A DNA stretch of 64,000 nt, taken from Gossypium raimondii (Eukaryota; Streptophyta; Magnoliopsida; Malvales; Malvaceae). Position numbers and translations under genes: made by a program. The stretch is from assembly GCF_025698545.1 (NCBI RefSeq), contig NC_068569.1, forward strand, positions 13,888,001 to 13,952,000. The letters are read 5' to 3'. Below the pieces are notes generated by a model. The model made no database searches. It was given only the letters and a program-made list of their open reading frames with translations, and was not told the DNA's origin. Below are positions 63,110-64,000 of this stretch, piece after piece; the stretch's first letter is position 1; each line of letters opens with the position of its first letter.

Positions 63110-64000
63110 TGTAACACCCCTAACCCGTATCCGTCGCCGAATTAGGGTTACGAGGCATTACTAGACAAAACACAACTCAATACAGACATTCAGTAGAATT
63201 CAAGAATTTAACATTTATATGCAATTCGTTTGAATACAGGTTTAAATCTACTATTTCCAAATCAAAATATAAGCATTGTATATATATATAAATTGAAATA
63301 TATTAAGCTTAGTCAAATTTTAAGTAAGTATAATTATAAATTCTACTTTAACCTTTTAAAACAAAACATAACATTTCGATCCCGTTAAACCATAAGAAAA
63401 TAAGCCATTTTCGTATGGCTATTAATTATATATACAGTACTTCCAAAACATTATCTAGCATATACATGCCATAAGTTAAAATTTAAACATTTCAATACCG
63501 AGACAATAGATAGAGTGATGATCTTTTCTGACGATCCCCGAGCTTGCAGCTTTGTTTTTATCTATAAAACAAATGGACGTAAACTAACAAAGTAAGCTTT
63601 TATCGCTTAGTAAGTCTTTAGCATATCTATTATACATATAAAAGAATCATATAATTCCTTAAGTAAATTTATTGAGATCACAAATATCAAATATAATTAC
63701 TATTCAAACATTGCTATCTTAAGTCATTTTGTTGATATCTAAAAGAATGTATATTTAATTAATACATATAAGCGAACATATGTATATTCATTATATGCAT
63801 ATAACCAAGTTATAAACATACTCACTAACTGCATATCTTGATTGCTAGTGTACTTATCGCTTGCACTTCATCGAATGCATTTATATATATAATTATTCAA
63901 ATACATATGCCAAAAGCATATATTTATACTTATCAATTACATGTGCCGAATGCACATATATACTTATAATCCACATATGCCGAATGCATACATATATATA
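63110..64000. mobile_element. LTR-like sequence related to the solo LTR, cut by the window edge
   Basis: It opens tgtaacacccctaacccgta, where the nested solo LTR opens TGTAACACCCATTACCCGTA, and both continue through tcgccgaa or atgccgga and tacgaggcatta/tattac. The right end lies beyond the window, so whether this is a solo LTR or one end of a full element cannot be said. It sits where the intron after the PIEZO exons would be. Confidence 0.6.

Overview
This is a plant nuclear window. Genes are split by short GT-AG introns, intergenic DNA is very AT-rich, and every recognisable protein belongs to a land-plant family (starch synthase III, S40, DVL/RTFL, SKU5-similar, APS reductase, Pti1-like kinase, PIEZO). 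LTR-like repeats opening TGTAACACCC are common in Malvaceae, so a cotton-type genome is my best inference; the sequence alone does not prove the species.

Layout, left to right. 1-601 (-): 5' end of a wybutosine-synthesis gene (TYW3 domain), cut by the window edge. 602-4184: AT-rich spacer with a diverged three-copy repeat and a block of different base composition that may be organellar. 4185-8185 (+): tRNA-His guanylyltransferase with two tandem catalytic domains. 9366-17840 (+): plastid starch synthase III, 16 exons. 19940-20476 (+): S40 senescence-regulator protein. 20477-24368: spacer with an unrecognised coding remnant, a 441-bp hAT-type element with a perfect 8-bp target duplication, and a small inverted repeat. 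24369-27452 (+): GT31 galactosyltransferase, 11 exons. 28837-29046 (-): DVL/RTFL peptide. 29540-31356: two terminal-inverted-repeat elements. 31750-33141 (+): ATG8. 33590-33826 (-): small basic protein. 36122-39652 (-): SKU5-similar multicopper-oxidase-like protein. 41323-44016 (-): GH17 beta-1,3-glucanase with an X8 module and a GPI-type tail. 47073-54377 (-): broken Copia element with a 2.7-kb solo LTR of another family inside it. 55636-57477 (-): plastid APS reductase. About 57915-58973: long inverted repeats enclosing a captured Pti1-like kinase fragment. 62327-62724 (+): two exons of a PIEZO channel without an N-terminal exon, followed from 63110 by an LTR related to the solo LTR.

The genes do not form a pathway; this is an ordinary plant neighbourhood of housekeeping and cell-wall genes. 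Two tRNA-maturation genes (TYW3-type and THG1) lie divergently next to each other. For six spliced genes (THG1, SS3, GT31, SKS, GH17, APR) and for ATG8, the exon chains I propose sum to a multiple of three and keep phase at every junction, which is the main internal support for the models. I found no novel multi-gene system. The most unusual items are the inverted-repeat element carrying a kinase fragment, the gene-level internal duplication in THG1, and the 5'-less PIEZO fragment.
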